Shown here: one piece after another, positions 1-8,975 of the stretch | Layout of the letters: every line of letters begins with the position of its first letter | Numbering within the stretch: the first letter of the stretch is position 1 | From: Rhodoligotrophos sp. CJ14 | Lineage (GTDB): Bacteria; Pseudomonadota; Alphaproteobacteria; Rhizobiales; Im1 | DNA length: 64,000 bases | NCBI RefSeq assembly: GCF_038811545.1 | Contig: NZ_CP133319.1 | Coordinates: forward strand, 3,067,516-3,131,515 | Reading direction: 5' to 3' | Made by a program: the position numbers and the translations under genes | Notes under the pieces: model-generated | Told to the model about the DNA's origin: nothing | The model's database searches: none | Seen by the model: the letters and a program-made list of their open reading frames with translations, nothing else

Positions 1-33
1 CCCCTCCCGGTCAAGTTTCGATTGGAACGCTCG

Positions 34-750
34 ATGAGAAAGGTCTTTCAAAACGCGGTCGAAGCACTCGCGGACATCCTGACCGACGGCATGACGATCA
101 TGTCTGGCGGCTTCGGCCTTTGCGGCATTCCCATGACTCTCATCGAGGCGATCCGCGCTTCCGGCGTGCGCGACCTCACCGTCGTTTCCAACAATGCCGG
201 CGTCGACGGCTACGGCCTCGGCATCCTGCTGGAGACGCGTCAGATCAGGAAGATGATCTCCTCTTATGTCGGCGAGAACAAGCTGTTCGCCGAGCAGTAT
301 CTTGCAGGCGATCTTGAGCTTGAATTCAATCCGCAAGGCACGCTTGCCGAGCGCATTCGCGCCGGCGGGGCGGGCATTCCCGCCTTCTTCACCCGCACCG
401 GCGTTGGCACGCTCGTGGCTGAAGGCAAGGAGGTACGCGCCTTCGGCGGGATCGACCATGTGATGGAGACCGGCCTGTTCGCGGACCTCGCCATCGTCCA
501 TGCGTACAAGGCCGACACCGAAGGCAATCTGGTGTTCCGCAAGACGGCCCGTAACTTCAATCCGGTGATGGCGACGGCCGCCCGCGTCACCGTGGCGGAG
601 GTCGAGCATCTGGTTGAAGCGGGTGAGATCGATCCCGACCATGTCCATACGCCCGGCATTTATGTGCAGCGCATCGTGCAAGTGCCGAACCCTGAAAAGC
701 GCATCGAGCAGCGCACGGTGCGCCCGGTACGCCAGACGGAAGACGCCTGA
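34..750 (+). CDS. scoA: 3-oxoacid CoA-transferase, alpha subunit
   Basis: Alpha subunit of a two-subunit family I CoA transferase that moves CoA from succinyl-CoA to a 3-oxoacid such as acetoacetate, in the cytosol. The 238-residue protein has the family's N-terminal glycine-rich signature ([16 protein letters not shown]), the segment [11 protein letters not shown] and the conserved stretch ending KTARNFNP. I start at ATG 34; an in-frame TTG at 22 lies upstream. The beta subunit gene follows one base after the stop, so the pair is an operon and probably forms an A2B2 or AB enzyme. The exact acid substrate cannot be read from the sequence. Confidence 0.9.
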   Translation: MRKVFQNAVEALADILTDGMTIMSGGFGLCGIPMTLIEAIRASGVRDLTVVSNNAGVDGYGLGILLETRQIRKMISSYVGENKLFAEQYLAGDLELEFNPQGTLAERIRAGGAGIPAFFTRTGVGTLVAEGKEVRAFGGIDHVMETGLFADLAIVHAYKADTEGNLVFRKTARNFNPVMATAARVTVAEVEHLVEAGEIDPDHVHTPGIYVQRIVQVPNPEKRIEQRTVRPVRQTEDA

Positions 751-751
751 C

Positions 752-1396
<645 letters not shown>

Positions 1397-1439
1397 CCAG
1401 GCTGTTTGGGGAGCGAGCAACGATGCTCGCGGCGCTCGG

Positions 1440-1937
1440 CTTAGTCGTTACGCCGCCGCGCCAAACGATACGTACCTCGGCCCGGTCGCGGGCGCTGCGG
1501 TGCCCGGTCGCGAGGTTGTATTGGCCCGCTTGCTGGAGGTTTTGCTGATCGAGGCCTTGCGATCAACCACGGGACCGGCTTCGGTACCTGGCCTGCTGCG
1601 CGGACTTTGCGACGATCGGCTTGCCGTCGCGCCGCGGGAGATGCACGAACGCCCGGGCAAGAGTTGGTCAGTCATGAATCTCGCGAAGGCGGCCGCGCTT
1701 TCACGCTCGACATTTTTCGACCGGTTCCGGCGCGAAGTCGGCGTTGCGCCGATGGAATACCTCCTGGGCTGGCGCATGGCCCTGGCGAAGGACCTGCTGA
1801 GGCGGGAAAGACTCAGCGTAACCCAAGTGGCCGAACGCGTGGGTTATAGCTCGGCAAGCACGTTCAGCGTCGCGTTCTCGCGACACGCTGGAACGCCGCC
1901 AGCGTACTACGCGATGGTGTTCCACCGCGTGGTGTAG
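1440..1937 (+). pseudogene. AraC-family regulator, 5'-truncated and IS-interrupted
   Basis: C-terminal part of an AraC/XylS regulator of the cupin_6 type. The linker helix (VVLARLLEVLLIEALRS) and both helix-turn-helices are present, the second ending VGYSSASTFSVAFSRHAG. The roughly 150-residue sensory cupin domain is missing: the frame runs back into the scoB 3' end with no sensible start. The 3' end is altered by the IS inserted after 1912, so the protein would end AMVFHRVV inside the IS. Removing the IS and one target copy restores AYYARATS and a stop at 3305-3307. The junction with scoB lies somewhere in 1397-1500. Non-functional as a normal AraC protein. Confidence 0.85.
1905..1912. repeat. 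IS target-site duplication, left copy
   Basis: TACTACGC, identical to the octamer at 3284-3291. Eight bases is the usual duplication length for IS256-family elements. It lies in the penultimate codons of the AraC frame. Confidence 0.92.
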
Positions 1938-3283
1938 CTGGCGGCATTGGTGGCCGCGCTTTCCGGCTTGGCCGGGTTGATCAGCGCGCCACGGCTGGCA
2001 GGCTGATGAGGGGATCATCGCTCAACTGGCCGACGCTTTCCAGTGTCATGTAGCGGGAGCGCTGGACGGCCCACTCGTCGTTCTGTTCGAGCATGATGGC
2101 GCCGACGAGGCGAACGATGGCGTCGTCGTTGGGGAAGATGCCGACCACGTCGGTGCGCCGCTTGATCTCGCCGTTGAGACGCTCGATGGGGTTCGTCGAA
2201 TGCAGCTTCGCCCGGTGCTCCTTCGGGAAGGTCATGTAGGCGAGCACGTCGGGCTCGGCGTCATCAAGGATGGCAGCGAGCTTTGGCACCTTCGGCCGGA
2301 TCTGGTCGGCGACGGCCCGCCACTGGGCGCTGGCGGCCTCCGGTGTCTCCTGCGCGAAGGCGGTGGCGATGAAGGCGGAGACGACGCGACGACCGCTCTT
2401 GCCGGCATGGGCCAGCACGTTCCTCATGAAGTGGACGCGGCAGCGCTGCCAGGTCGCCGAGAGAACCTTGGTGACGGCGGCCTTGAGGCCTTCATGGGCG
2501 TCGGACACGACCAGCTTCACGCCGCGCAGGCCGCGGCGGGTGAGCTTGCGCAGGAACTCGGTCCAGATCGGCTCGGCCTCTGACGTGCCGACCTCCATGC
2601 CCAGCACCTCGCGCCGGCCGTCGCTGTTGACGCCGACCGCGATGATCACCGCGACCGAGACGATGCGGCCGCCACGGCGCACCTTGAGGTAGGTCGCGTC
2701 GATCCACAGATACGGCCAGTCGCCTTCGATCGGCCGTTCGAGGAAGGCCTTCACCTTGCCGTCGATCTCCTCGCACAGCCGGCTGACCTGGCTCTTCGAG
2801 ATGCCGCTCATGCCCATGGCCTTGACCAGGTCGTCGACCGAGCGCGTCGAGATGCCCTGGACATAGGCTTCCTGGATCACCGCCGTCAGCGCCTTCTCGG
2901 CCATGCGGCGCGGCTCCAGGAAGCCTGGGAAGTAGGATCCCTTCCTCAGCTTCGGGATGCGCAGCTCGACGGTGCCGGCCCGCGTCTCCCAGTCCCGGTC
3001 GCGATAGCCGTTGCGCTGGGCGGTTCGCAGTGGCGACTTCTCGCCCCAGGCGGCACCGGTTGCGGCGCCCACCTCCATCTCCATCAGCTTCTCGGCGGCA
3101 AAGCCGATCATCTCGCGCAGCAGATCGGCATCCGCGCTCTTCTCCACGAGCGCACGCAGGTTCATCATGTCGTCGGTCATCGGTGTTCCTTCCAGTGAGG
3201 ACTTGGCTTCGACAACCAGACCCTACCGGAAAGCGCCGATGACCACCGTGCTACTCAGCTACACCACGTCTAGGGACGTCACC
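1913..3283 (-). mobile_element. Complete IS256-family insertion sequence
   Basis: A 1371-bp element bounded by imperfect terminal inverted repeats of 28 bases at 1913-1940 and 3256-3283. By eye 20 of 28 positions match, with an identical inner core CGTGGTGTAGCTG. It is flanked by the 8-bp direct repeat TACTACGC and carries one intact transposase gene on the minus strand. Intact ends, intact gene and perfect target duplication suggest a recent, possibly still mobile insertion. Confidence 0.92.
1981..3180 (-). CDS. IS256-family transposase
   Basis: A 399-residue DDE transposase of the IS256/Mutator class. The conserved core includes [16 protein letters not shown] (first catalytic Asp), [15 protein letters not shown] (second Asp), the C/H motif region [11 protein letters not shown], and [23 protein letters not shown], which includes the catalytic Glu and the family signature. 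Length is normal and the frame is intact. It lies wholly inside the terminal repeats and is read opposite to the AraC fragment it interrupts. Confidence 0.96.
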   Translation of the reverse strand: MTDDMMNLRALVEKSADADLLREMIGFAAEKLMEMEVGAATGAAWGEKSPLRTAQRNGYRDRDWETRAGTVELRIPKLRKGSYFPGFLEPRRMAEKALTAVIQEAYVQGISTRSVDDLVKAMGMSGISKSQVSRLCEEIDGKVKAFLERPIEGDWPYLWIDATYLKVRRGGRIVSVAVIIAVGVNSDGRREVLGMEVGTSEAEPIWTEFLRKLTRRGLRGVKLVVSDAHEGLKAAVTKVLSATWQRCRVHFMRNVLAHAGKSGRRVVSAFIATAFAQETPEAASAQWRAVADQIRPKVPKLAAILDDAEPDVLAYMTFPKEHRAKLHSTNPIERLNGEIKRRTDVVGIFPNDDAIVRLVGAIMLEQNDEWAVQRSRYMTLESVGQLSDDPLISLPAVAR

Positions 3284-3291
3284 TACTACGC
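3284..3291. repeat. IS target-site duplication, right copy
   Basis: TACTACGC, identical to 1905-1912. Immediately downstream, 3292-3307 supplies the missing last codons and stop (TAG at 3305-3307) of the interrupted AraC frame. Confidence 0.92.
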
Positions 3292-3307
3292 GCGCGCAAC
3301 CTCGTAG

Positions 3308-3756
3308 TTTTGCGGATCTTCCGTCAATGGAAAGACGGGCCTTCAACATATGATCAGCGATTCTACGGTACGGCGATTCCACGTGGTAGGACACGCGAGA
3401 GCCTGTCCCCTCGCTCAACCGCCTAGAACCCAGATATCTAAGGAGATTCTTTGTCAACTTGTGCGGTAATCGGCGGCCAAGCGGAGGCCATGAACATAGG
3501 AACTGATCACTACAACGGTGTGCCTTGGCATCGATAGGATCAGTCGTAGAAGAACCGCAGGCTGCATGCCTCATCGCACTTCCAGTCCGTGGAGTCCGGC
3601 TGTAATCTTGTTACCGTCGCGCAATGCCGGCAGCCAACGGTACGGTCGGGCATTCACGATGGGATAGCTCTCCCGGGCAAAGCCGGTCGTGTACTTCACC
3701 GCGCATGCCGATTTTCCTGTTGACCGATACCTTCAAATTATCGTAGGTTCGCAGCA
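3308..3756. other. Intergenic stretch with a possible small coding relic
   Basis: About 450 bases between the IS-split AraC tail and the first ArsR gene. I recognise no intact gene. On the minus strand, 3571-3699, a frame open from a GTG encodes 42 residues with protein-like composition (for example YPIVNARPYRWLPALRDGNK) ending at a TGA. It could be the C-terminal relic of a lost gene, but I cannot name the family. The last ~100 bases should hold the ArsR promoter; no clear sigma-70 hexamers stand out. Confidence 0.3.
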
Positions 3757-4143
3757 ATGAAAATCGATCTCGAATCCATGCAGACCGCCGCTGACGATGC
3801 CAGCGAATTGCTGAAGGCGCTCGCTAACCGGCACCGCCTCCTGATCCTGTGCCAACTCATCGAGAGCGAAAAATCAGTCGGGCAACTCGCGGAGTTCCTC
3901 GGCATTCGTGACTCGACCGTGTCTCAGCACCTGGCTTTGCTCCGCCGTGATCGACTGATTGCAGGCCGACGGGACGGCCAGACCATCTGGTATCGGATCG
4001 AGAGCGAGCCGGCCCGCAGCGTCCTGAGTGTGCTCTACAAGTCCTTTTGCGAGCCGCGGGCAGCAAAGGGAACGGCCACGCTCGCCGACGGCCCTTCTGC
4101 GGGAAATCGCGCTTCCGGGCGCAGGAAAGTCACGCAGGACTGA
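3757..4143 (+). CDS. ArsR-family regulator with BigR/SqrR-type cysteine pair
   Basis: A 128-residue winged-helix repressor. The recognition region is LGIRDSTVSQHLALLRRDRLI and the wing GRRDGQTIWYRI. Cysteines sit at residues 32 (LLILCQL) and 98 (YKSFCEP), 66 residues apart. This is the spacing of the redox pair in BigR (Cys42/Cys108) and SqrR, which form a polysulfide bridge on exposure to persulfides and then release DNA. No metal-binding ELCVCDL-type motif is present. It heads the sulfur cluster, so it probably represses DUF2892/DUF442/MBL genes. The last ~25 residues are a low-complexity tail not typical of the family. Confidence 0.85.
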   Translation: MKIDLESMQTAADDASELLKALANRHRLLILCQLIESEKSVGQLAEFLGIRDSTVSQHLALLRRDRLIAGRRDGQTIWYRIESEPARSVLSVLYKSFCEPRAAKGTATLADGPSAGNRASGRRKVTQD

Positions 4144-4208
4144 TCGGGAATGGAGGCCGAGCCGTTGTTGAACTTCTGCACGCTAATAGTTGCAGTTTTT
4201 TGCAATCG

Positions 4209-4222
4209 TTGTTGCGCAACAA
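4209..4222. promoter_or_regulatory. 14-bp palindrome, candidate ArsR/BigR operator
   Basis: TTGTTGCGCAACAA is a perfect palindrome 34 bases before the DUF2892 start, in an AT-richer stretch that also holds the repeated TTGCA/TTGCAA words. Its position between the ArsR gene and the genes it should control suggests an operator. Which ArsR protein binds is inference. Confidence 0.5.
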
Positions 4223-4256
4223 TCGGTGCGCGACCTTCAAACGAGAGGAATGAACC

Positions 4257-4463
4257 ATGACCAAAAATGTCGGAGGCATCGATCGCATCCTCAGGATCAT
4301 CGTCGGTCTGGCGCTGCTGTCGCTCATCTTTCTGCTTGACGGCAACGCACGCTGGTGGGGGCTGATCGGGCTCGTTCCGCTGCTGACGGGCCTGTTCTCG
4401 ACTTGCCCGCTCTATCCGCTCTTCGGCTTCAACACGTGCCCTCTCAAAGGGGGGCGGCAATGA
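4257..4463 (+). CDS. DUF2892 small membrane protein (YgaP-like)
   Basis: A 68-residue protein starting MTKNVGGIDRILRII, the standard opening of DUF2892 (inner membrane protein YgaP-like). Two hydrophobic segments, about residues 12-28 and 33-52, form a hairpin, followed by a cysteine-containing end STCPLYPLFGFNTCPL. In other bacteria the domain occurs alone or fused to rhodanese and accompanies sulfide/persulfide genes. Its stop overlaps the start of the DUF442 gene by four bases, giving translational coupling. Confidence 0.85.
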   Translation: MTKNVGGIDRILRIIVGLALLSLIFLLDGNARWWGLIGLVPLLTGLFSTCPLYPLFGFNTCPLKGGRQ

Positions 4464-4888
4464 AGCCTGTCCGCATCAACGACCGGCTGTCGATCTGCGA
4501 ACAGCTCAGCACCAGCGATGTCAGCGCAGCTGCCGGGTCGGGCTTTCGGGCCCTGATCAACAATCGGCCGGATGGCGAGGATTTCGGCCAGCCGCGTGCC
4601 AGCGAAATTGCCGAGGCCGCCGCGCAGGCCGGACTCTCCAGTACGCATATTCCCGTGCGCGCCGCCGAGATCAGCGAAGATGCCGTGCGGGCGTTTCAGC
4701 GTGCGCTCGCCGATAGCGGCGGCCAAGTTCTCGCCTTCTGCCGGTCCGGCACCCGTTCCTTGACACTCTGGTCCATCGGCGAGGTTCTCGACGGCCGCAT
4801 GGCGAAAGACGACGTCATCCCCTTCGGGCGGGAACGCGGCTTCGATCTGTCAGGAGCCGTTGCCTGGCTGGGAGCCCATGGCCACTAG
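4460..4888 (+). CDS. DUF442 / TIGR01244-type sulfur transferase-like protein
   Basis: A 142-residue protein of the dual-specificity-phosphatase-like fold used by TIGR01244 proteins. Diagnostic parts are FRALINNRPDGED and the P-loop FCRSGTRSLTLW with its nucleophile cysteine. In Blh of Xylella and Agrobacterium this domain is fused to an ETHE1-like persulfide dioxygenase; here it is a separate gene just before that enzyme. ATG 4460 is chosen because it overlaps the DUF2892 stop (ATGA-type coupling) and begins at the domain's normal edge. Likely role: accepting or passing sulfane sulfur during sulfide detoxification. Confidence 0.85.
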   Translation: MKPVRINDRLSICEQLSTSDVSAAAGSGFRALINNRPDGEDFGQPRASEIAEAAAQAGLSSTHIPVRAAEISEDAVRAFQRALADSGGQVLAFCRSGTRSLTLWSIGEVLDGRMAKDDVIPFGRERGFDLSGAVAWLGAHGH

Positions 4889-4937
4889 CACCGCAAATCC
4901 ATTTTCAGCAGACGAACCTTCAGAAAGGTAGCTCTTT

Positions 4938-5819
4938 ATGGCCCAGAAACCGGAAGTGACCGGCTTTTTCGACCGTCGCACGTGGTCGATCCAATATGTC
5001 GTCGCCGATCCCGAGACGAAGAAATGCGCGATCGTCGATCCCGTCTATGACTTCGACGAGAAGTCAGGCCAGACGGCCTCGACGAATGCCGACCGCATCC
5101 TCGAATTCGTGCGGGACAACGGTTACGAGGTTGAGTGGATCCTCGACACCCATCCGCATGCCGATCATTTCTCGGCTGCCGCCTACCTGAAACAGAAGAC
5201 AGGCGCACAGACCGCCATCGGCGAGAAGGTCATCGAGGTCCAGAAGCTGTGGAAGGACTTCTACAACTGGCCGGATTTCCCGGCCGACGGCTCCCAGTGG
5301 GACCGGCTCTTTGCCGACGGAGACACCTTCCGGGTCGGCAATATCGATGCCAAGGTGATGTTCTCGCCCGGCCATACGCTCGCCTCGATCACCTATGTCA
5401 TCGGCGATGCCGCCTTCGTCCATGACACGTTGTTCATGCCCGACAGCGGAACGGCGCGCGCCGACTTTCCCGGCGGCAGCGCCAAGGTGCTGTGGAAGTC
5501 GATCCAGGACATTCTGGCGCTTCCCGACGAGACCCGCATCTTCACCGGTCATGACTATCAGCCCGGCGGCCGGGAACCGCTGTGGGAGTCGACGGTCGCC
5601 GAGCAGAAGGCGAAGAACATCCACATGGCCAAGTACAAGACGGAAGAGGAGTTCGTCGCCGCGCGCGAGGCCCGCGACAGAACTCTGCCCATGCCGAAGC
5701 TGATCCTGCATTCGCTGCAGATCAACACCAGGGGTGGCCGTCTGCCCGAACCGGAAGCGAACGGCCGGCGCTATCTCAAGATCCCGCTCGATCTGTTGAC
5801 AAGCGCATCCTGGGACTGA
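4938..5819 (+). CDS. ETHE1/Blh-like persulfide dioxygenase (MBL fold)
   Basis: A 293-residue metallo-beta-lactamase-fold protein close to the C-terminal half of Blh. The metal motif is THPHADH (residues 71-77), followed by SPGHTLASITYV, DTLFMPDSGTARADFPGG and FTGHDYQPGGRE. The last is typical of persulfide dioxygenases that oxidise glutathione persulfide to sulfite with a mononuclear iron. Length matches standalone bacterial Blh/SDO proteins. It lies in the DUF2892-DUF442-MBL-bigR-yeeE order typical of BigR operons. Iron dependence and substrate are inferred from the family. Confidence 0.88.
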   Translation: MAQKPEVTGFFDRRTWSIQYVVADPETKKCAIVDPVYDFDEKSGQTASTNADRILEFVRDNGYEVEWILDTHPHADHFSAAAYLKQKTGAQTAIGEKVIEVQKLWKDFYNWPDFPADGSQWDRLFADGDTFRVGNIDAKVMFSPGHTLASITYVIGDAAFVHDTLFMPDSGTARADFPGGSAKVLWKSIQDILALPDETRIFTGHDYQPGGREPLWESTVAEQKAKNIHMAKYKTEEEFVAAREARDRTLPMPKLILHSLQINTRGGRLPEPEANGRRYLKIPLDLLTSASWD

Positions 5820-5823
5820 ACCG

Positions 5824-6165
5824 GTGATCGAAAAGCTCTCCTGCGAAGCCGCCGATCTGAAGGCCAATGTCGATGAGGCATCGGCCTTCCTGAAGAAGCT
5901 GTCCAATCCGGACCGCCTGCTGGTCTGTTGCGCTCTCGTGGAGGGCGAGCGCTCCGTGCGCGAGCTCGAGGATCTGCTTGGCATCCGCCAGCCGGGCCTC
6001 TCGCAGCAGCTCGCCGGTCTTCGCGAGGCAGGACTGATCGCCGGCCGCAAGGAGGGCAAGCATGTCTTCTATCGGCTCGCCGACGCCCGCGTCGCGGCCT
6101 TCATCCACACCATGCATCGGTTGTTCTGCCAAACCGGCACGACCAACCCACAACCACGAGACTGA
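5824..6165 (+). CDS. bigR: BigR-like persulfide-responsive ArsR repressor
   Basis: A 113-residue ArsR/SmtB protein: LSNPDRLLVCCALVEGERSV, then the recognition helix region QPGLSQQLAGLREAGLI and wing RKEGKHVFYRL. Cysteines at residues 36 and 102 are 66 apart, the spacing of the redox pair in BigR and SqrR; Cys35 and Cys7 are extra. It starts four bases after the dioxygenase stop and is followed three bases later by yeeE-type genes, so it is embedded in the operon it probably controls. It is the closer BigR match of the two ArsR genes here. Confidence 0.9.
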   Translation: MIEKLSCEAADLKANVDEASAFLKKLSNPDRLLVCCALVEGERSVRELEDLLGIRQPGLSQQLAGLREAGLIAGRKEGKHVFYRLADARVAAFIHTMHRLFCQTGTTNPQPRD

Positions 6166-6168
6166 TCG

Positions 6169-6600
6169 ATGACCGAGTTCACACCACTCGCCTCCCTTCT
6201 CGGGGGCGCTATGATCGGCCTTGCCGCCATCCTCCTTATGGCCTTTCACGGCCGCATCGCCGGCATGACCGGCATTCTCTCCGGGCTCCTTCCGCCCTTG
6301 TCGAACGACTGGGCATGGCGCGCTGCTTTCATCGCAGGGGCGATCGTGGCTCCCGCCTTGATCATCATCGTAGCCGGGGCTTCGGCCGTGCCGTTCGAAA
6401 GCCCGGTTCCTACGCCCTGGCTCATCATCGGCGGTCTCATCGTCGGCATCGGCGTCCATTTTGGCGGAGGCTGCACGTCGGGCCATGGCGTCTGCGGGCT
6501 TGCACGCCTCTCGCCGCGCTCGATCGCCGCCACCCTGATCTTCATGGCTTCGACGGCGCTCACCGTCTTCGTTGTCCGTCACCTTCTCGGAGGCTTCTGA
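6169..6600 (+). CDS. YeeE/YedE (DUF395) membrane protein, first half
   Basis: A 143-residue integral membrane protein with four hydrophobic segments. It carries the YeeE/YedE hallmark GGGCTSGHGVCGL around residue 100, whose cysteine relays thiosulfate or sulfane sulfur in the TsuA/YeeE family. In BigR operons such proteins appear as a pair of short halves (PmpA/PmpB-like) instead of the long YeeE. Its TGA shares a base with the ATG of the next gene, so the halves are coupled and likely work together in moving reduced sulfur across the inner membrane. Confidence 0.88.
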   Translation: MTEFTPLASLLGGAMIGLAAILLMAFHGRIAGMTGILSGLLPPLSNDWAWRAAFIAGAIVAPALIIIVAGASAVPFESPVPTPWLIIGGLIVGIGVHFGGGCTSGHGVCGLARLSPRSIAATLIFMASTALTVFVVRHLLGGF

Positions 6601-7043
6601 TGGCCCGAATCCTTTCCGCCCTGATTGCCGGGCTCATTCTCGGCGCCGGCATCGCCATTTCCGGCATGATCAATCCCGCCAAGGTGCTCAACTTCTTCGA
6701 CTTCGCCGGAACCTGGGACCCGTCGCTGGCCTTCGTGATGGGCGGCGCGCTCGTGGTCACCGCCATCGGCTACAGTTTCATCCTCAAGCGCCCGGCGCCG
6801 CTCTTCGACAAGACGTTCCATCTGCCGACGGCACGCAAGCTCGATCTTCCGCTTGTTGCCGGCTCGGCCGTGTTCGGCATCGGCTGGGGCATCACCGGCT
6901 TCTGTCCGGGCGGTGCCGTTCCGGCTCTCGGTCTTGGAGAGATGAGCGCCGTGATTTTCGTCGGCTCGATGCTCGCGGGCATCGTGCTGGCACGCTTCAT
7001 CCGTCGTTCGGTTACCACGCGGATGCAATCGCGCATCGCCTGA
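6600..7043 (+). CDS. YeeE/YedE (DUF395) membrane protein, second half
   Basis: A 147-residue partner of the preceding protein. It opens MARILSALIAGLILGAGI, has SGMINPAKVLNF near residue 21, and the second sulfur-handling motif GWGITGFCPGGAVPALG around residue 105. Four hydrophobic segments. The start ATG overlaps the previous stop (TGATG). Substrate direction and identity (thiosulfate import or sulfane sulfur export) cannot be decided from sequence. Confidence 0.88.
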   Translation: MARILSALIAGLILGAGIAISGMINPAKVLNFFDFAGTWDPSLAFVMGGALVVTAIGYSFILKRPAPLFDKTFHLPTARKLDLPLVAGSAVFGIGWGITGFCPGGAVPALGLGEMSAVIFVGSMLAGIVLARFIRRSVTTRMQSRIA

Positions 7044-7065
7044 GCAGGGGAAAGCAACAGGAACA

Positions 7066-8796
7066 ATGCGTCTTCCAGCCATCAGGCTCCAGCGCTACCT
7101 CCCGATCCTCGACTGGGCACGGGCCTACGACCGCGCGACACTCACCAGTGATGTTGTTGCCGCGATCATCGTGACGATCATGTTGATCCCGCAGTCGTTG
7201 GCTTATGCAATGCTCGCCGGCCTGCCGCCCGAAGTCGGCCTCTATGCCTCGATCCTGCCGCTCGTGGCCTATGCGCTGTTCGGCACCAGCCGCACGCTCG
7301 CAGTCGGCCCGGTAGCAGTCGTTTCCCTGATGACGGCCTCTGCCGTTGGCCAGATCGCCGTACAGGGGACGGCCGACTACCTTACGGCGGCGATCGTGCT
7401 GGCGCTGTTGTCGGGCGTCATGCTCGTGCTGATGGGGCTGTTGCGGCTCGGCTTCCTCGCCAACTTCCTCAGCCATCCGGTGATTTCCGGCTTCATCACC
7501 GCCTCCGGCATCCTGATCGCTGCCAGTCAGCTGAAACACATCCTTGGTGTTGCGGCCGGCGGCGACACGCTCCTCGAGATGATCATCGCGCTTGCCGGGC
7601 TGGCCGCTGAGATCAATCCCTACACCGTCGCCGTCGGCGTCGGCGCACTGGCCTTTCTCTACTTCGCGCGCACCCGCCTCAAACCTCTGCTGATCGGCAT
7701 CGGCGTCGCGAAGCGCGCAGCCGACCTTGCGACCAAGACGGCGCCGATCCTTGCCGTAGCCGTCACCATCCTTCTCGCCGTCGCCCTCGACCTCGCCGCG
7801 AAGGGCGTGCCGCTTGTCGGTTCGATCCCGCAGGGCCTGCCGGCACTCGGCTTCCCCCAGGTTTCTTTCGAGCTGATCATGACGCTTGCCGCGCCGGCCT
7901 TTCTGATCAGCATCATCGGCTTCGTCGAATCCGTCTCCGTTGCCCAGACGCTCGCCTCGAAGCGCCGGCAGAGGATCGTCCCGGACCAGGAACTGATCGG
8001 GCTCGGCGCGGCCAACATCGCCGCCGGCCTCTCATCCGGCTATCCGGTGACCGGCGGCTTCGCCCGCTCCGTCGTCAATTTCGATGCCGGCGCCGAGACC
8101 CCTGCGGCCGGCGTCTTCACGGCTGTCGGCATCGCCTTCGCCACACTCTTCCTCACCCCGCTGCTCACCAGCCTGCCGCAGGCGACGCTGGCCGCAACCA
8201 TCATCGTCGCGGTGCTGTCGCTCGTCGACTTCAAGGCGATCCGCCATGTCTTCCACTATTCGAAGGCCGACTTCTCCGCCATGGCCGCGACGATCATCGT
8301 CACGCTGCTCTGGGGGGTGGAGCCGGGTGTCGTCGCCGGCGTGGCACTCTCGCTGTTTCTCCACCTCTACCGCACCAGCAAACCGCATATGGCGATCATC
8401 GGCCAGGTGCCGGGCACCGAGCACTTTCGCAACGTCGAGCGACACCAGGTTCTGACCGATCCGCAGATACTGTCGATCCGCGTCGACGAAAGCCTTTATT
8501 TCGCCAACAGCCGCTATCTCGAGGATCGTATTGCCGAACTCGTTGCGCAAAGGCCGGACGTCCGCCACGTCGTGCTGATGTGTTCCGCCGTCAACGCCAT
8601 CGACGCCAGCGCGCTGGAAAGCCTGGAGGAGATCAACCACCGACTCAGGGACGCCGATGTCACCTTCCATCTGACCGAAGTGAAAGGCCCGGTAATGGAC
8701 CGGCTGAAGCGGGCCGACTTCCTTGACCACCTGACCGGCAGGGTCTTCCTCAGCCAGTTCGAGGCCATAAGTGCGATCCGTAGCGCAAATCCGTGA
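7066..8796 (+). CDS. SulP-family sulfate/anion transporter with STAS domain
   Basis: A 576-residue SLC26/SulP permease. Opening RYLPILDWARAYDRATLTSDVVAA leads to the conserved LIPQSLAYAMLAGLPPEVGLY and PVAVVSLMTASA, then about 12-14 membrane segments. A cytoplasmic STAS domain covers roughly residues 455-560 (ILSIRVDESLYFANSRYLED). It starts 22 bases after the yeeE pair. In this context it probably moves sulfate or sulfite, the products of persulfide oxidation, but SulP proteins also carry bicarbonate and other anions. Confidence 0.9.
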   Translation: MRLPAIRLQRYLPILDWARAYDRATLTSDVVAAIIVTIMLIPQSLAYAMLAGLPPEVGLYASILPLVAYALFGTSRTLAVGPVAVVSLMTASAVGQIAVQGTADYLTAAIVLALLSGVMLVLMGLLRLGFLANFLSHPVISGFITASGILIAASQLKHILGVAAGGDTLLEMIIALAGLAAEINPYTVAVGVGALAFLYFARTRLKPLLIGIGVAKRAADLATKTAPILAVAVTILLAVALDLAAKGVPLVGSIPQGLPALGFPQVSFELIMTLAAPAFLISIIGFVESVSVAQTLASKRRQRIVPDQELIGLGAANIAAGLSSGYPVTGGFARSVVNFDAGAETPAAGVFTAVGIAFATLFLTPLLTSLPQATLAATIIVAVLSLVDFKAIRHVFHYSKADFSAMAATIIVTLLWGVEPGVVAGVALSLFLHLYRTSKPHMAIIGQVPGTEHFRNVERHQVLTDPQILSIRVDESLYFANSRYLEDRIAELVAQRPDVRHVVLMCSAVNAIDASALESLEEINHRLRDADVTFHLTEVKGPVMDRLKRADFLDHLTGRVFLSQFEAISAIRSANP

Positions 8797-8958
8797 CCCT
8801 CACTCGCTCCGCGGCTTTATCCCGAACCCGGCCGCGCGCTGCGACGGCGATGCATTCGACGGACATGCCCAGCGCAGTCACGTGCCGGTGCTGGTTGACG
8901 TTATAGCACCCTGGCGCGGCCCGTGCCGCGTGATGGTCTGCGCACGGAACCGAGATTG

Positions 8959-8975
8959 CCCGCCTCTCAGGCGGG
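8959..8975 (+). terminator. Hairpin after the sulfur operon
   Basis: CCCGCC-TCTCA-GGCGGG, a 6-bp GC stem 160 bases downstream of the SulP stop. No run of T follows, so intrinsic termination is uncertain. The surrounding 8797-9060 holds no recognisable gene. Confidence 0.35.
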
